From: JBBIVP01 sp037439705 [NCBI: bacterium]
GTDB lineage: Bacteria; JBBIVP01
NCBI GenBank assembly: GCA_037439705.1
Contig: JBBIVP010000113.1
Location: 1 to 6,988 of the forward strand
Length of the DNA stretch: 6,988 bases
Direction of reading: 5' to 3'
The position numbers and the translations under genes were made by a program. Under the pieces are notes generated by a model that worked only from the letters and a program-made list of their open reading frames with translations, was not told the origin of the DNA and did no database searches. Of the stretch, positions 6,585-6,988 are shown piece after piece. The first letter of the stretch is position 1. Each line of letters starts with the position of its first letter.

Positions 6585-6843
6585 GCGGGCTTTTAAGAAG
6601 CTTAAGGGTATTCTTTCGTTAAGGCCTGTGAGGGTATGGTTGAGGGAGCATATTGAGGGGCATGTAAGGGTGTGTTATCTATCTTATGCGATTTTATCAT
6701 TACTTGAGTATCATCTTAGAAAGTTTGATTTATCAGCGTTGGAGTTATTAGAGAAGTTAAAGAGGGGGTATAAAATTTATCTTAAAGATAGCAAGAGTGG
6801 TTTTTCCTGGGATACAACAGTGGTGCTTGAAAAAAATAAATAA
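6565..6843 (+). pseudogene. transposase fragment 3: C-terminal domain
   Basis: This frame gives EIIERAFKKLKGILSLRPVRVWLREHIEGHVRVCYLSYAILSLLEYHLRK, written here only to mark 6574-6723. Read in order it is the classic IS1634-type C-terminus: the last catalytic Glu (6583-6585) in IERAF, LKGxLxLRPV, the REHIEGHV turn, and a hydrophobic helix. An ALELLEKLKRGYKIYLKD tail follows. The stop at 6841-6843 comes right after a run of seven A (6830-6836). In the next frame the sequence continues KINKILDYLDLLYKIR up to 6883, a plausible original C-terminus. The ATG at 6565 is probably only an internal methionine by frame accident. Confidence 0.78.
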
Positions 6844-6848
6844 AATTC

Positions 6849-6876
6849 TTGACTACTTGGACCTATTGTATAAAAT
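6849..6876 (+). promoter_or_regulatory. possible promoter for the gene at 6903
   Basis: TTGACT (6849-6854) is followed after 16 bases by TAAAAT (6871-6876), inside a TGTATAAAAT stretch. The alternative TATAAA at 6869-6874 would leave a short 14-base spacer. A start near 6883 would give a leader of about 20 bases carrying the ribosome site. The -35 box lies within what may be the former end of the transposase reading frame, so this promoter may have been supplied by the IS. Confidence 0.45.
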
Positions 6877-6890
6877 AAGGTAAAAACTTA

Positions 6891-6895
6891 AGGAG
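6891..6895 (+). promoter_or_regulatory. ribosome binding site of the right-edge gene
   Basis: AGGAG with 7-base spacing to the ATG at 6903. It favours that ATG over the in-frame ATG two codons later at 6909. Confidence 0.7.
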
Positions 6896-6902
6896 TTAAT
6901 AA

Positions 6903-6988
6903 ATGAATATGCCCACACAACGAGAAAAAATAGTTAAAAAAGCACTGGAGATTTTAGAAAATCGACCCAACGGAATTAGGTATTCTGA
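6903..6988 (+). CDS. start of a gene with a probable winged-helix N-terminus (3' end outside window)
   Basis: The frame is open from ATG 6903 to the window edge, 28 complete codons plus two bases. The visible product begins MNMPTQREKIVKKALEILEN, followed by RPNGIRYS. A helix of the type 'ALEIL' followed by a P-x-GIRYS(E/D) turn resembles the N-terminal winged-helix domain found in some Mrr-like restriction proteins and related DNA-binding proteins, where a GIR(Y/W)SEL segment begins the next helix. I rely on this memory only; too little is visible for a function. The gene follows the IS remnant by 59 bases, has its own ribosome site and a possible promoter at 6849-6876, and so is probably expressed independently of the operon upstream. 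Confidence 0.6.
   Translation, partial: MNMPTQREKIVKKALEILENRPNGIRYS

Larger units (their letters stand above)
6196..6843 (+). mobile_element. degenerate IS1634-type (IS4-like) insertion sequence
   Basis: A promoter followed by three ORFs in different frames matches the two ends of one transposase of the IS1634-type group. Such transposases are usually around 500 residues; here roughly 200 remain. The N-terminal domain (6233-6412) and the C-terminal domain (6414-6843) are kept, while the catalytic centre with the first two DDE acids is deleted. The element cannot move by itself. Arginine codons here include several CGC, CGG and CGT, whereas the operon upstream uses almost only AGA/AGG, which suggests a different origin. 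No convincing terminal inverted repeats or target duplication were found, so the outer limits are uncertain. The 3' limit may extend to 6883. Confidence 0.75.

Noticed and set aside
6144-6855. TAGTCAA at 6144-6150 and its inverted copy TTGACTA at 6849-6855 as IS terminal inverted repeats
   Set aside because: The match stops after 7 bases, there is no target duplication, and a 7-base match is expected by chance in AT-rich spans of this size.

Overview
The window is AT-rich bacterial DNA with every supported gene on the + strand. The left part has the look of a thermophilic or candidate-phylum diderm. Arginine is coded mostly by AGA/AGG, TTG is used as a start, genes are packed head to tail, and there is an outer-membrane type beta-barrel ending in phenylalanine. 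The species cannot be named from this sequence. The myo-inositol-1-phosphate synthase is of the short archaeal/thermophile type, which fits but does not prove a thermophile.

Layout: bases 1-5870 are one tight operon of five genes. They are the 3' part of an inositol-1-phosphate synthase gene, a small charged cytoplasmic protein (possibly DUF507-like), an RND/MMPL exporter of 849 residues, a periplasmic LolA-like carrier, and an outer-membrane beta-barrel resembling DUF1302 proteins. Spacing is +2, 0, then two 4-base ATGA overlaps. The last three form a plausible inner membrane-periplasm-outer membrane export route for a lipid or other hydrophobic molecule. The inositol synthase in the same transcript suggests, by inference only, that the cargo or its head group may be inositol-derived.

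Bases 5871-6195 are a T-rich gap without a clear terminator, holding two overlapping very short ORFs that each have a Shine-Dalgarno sequence. Bases 6196-6843, perhaps to 6883, are a decayed insertion sequence related to the IS1634-type/IS4-like transposases. It keeps a strong consensus promoter overlaid by a 21-base palindrome, the N-terminal domain and the C-terminal domain. The catalytic middle is gone, and at least one more frameshift splits the YREK signature. This block uses more CGN arginine codons than the operon, as expected for acquired DNA.

The right edge (6903-6988) is the first 28 complete codons of a new gene with a good ribosome binding site. Its start resembles a winged-helix DNA-binding domain, of a kind I associate with restriction-like or regulatory proteins. 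So the window runs from a core envelope operon across an IS scar into possible accessory DNA.
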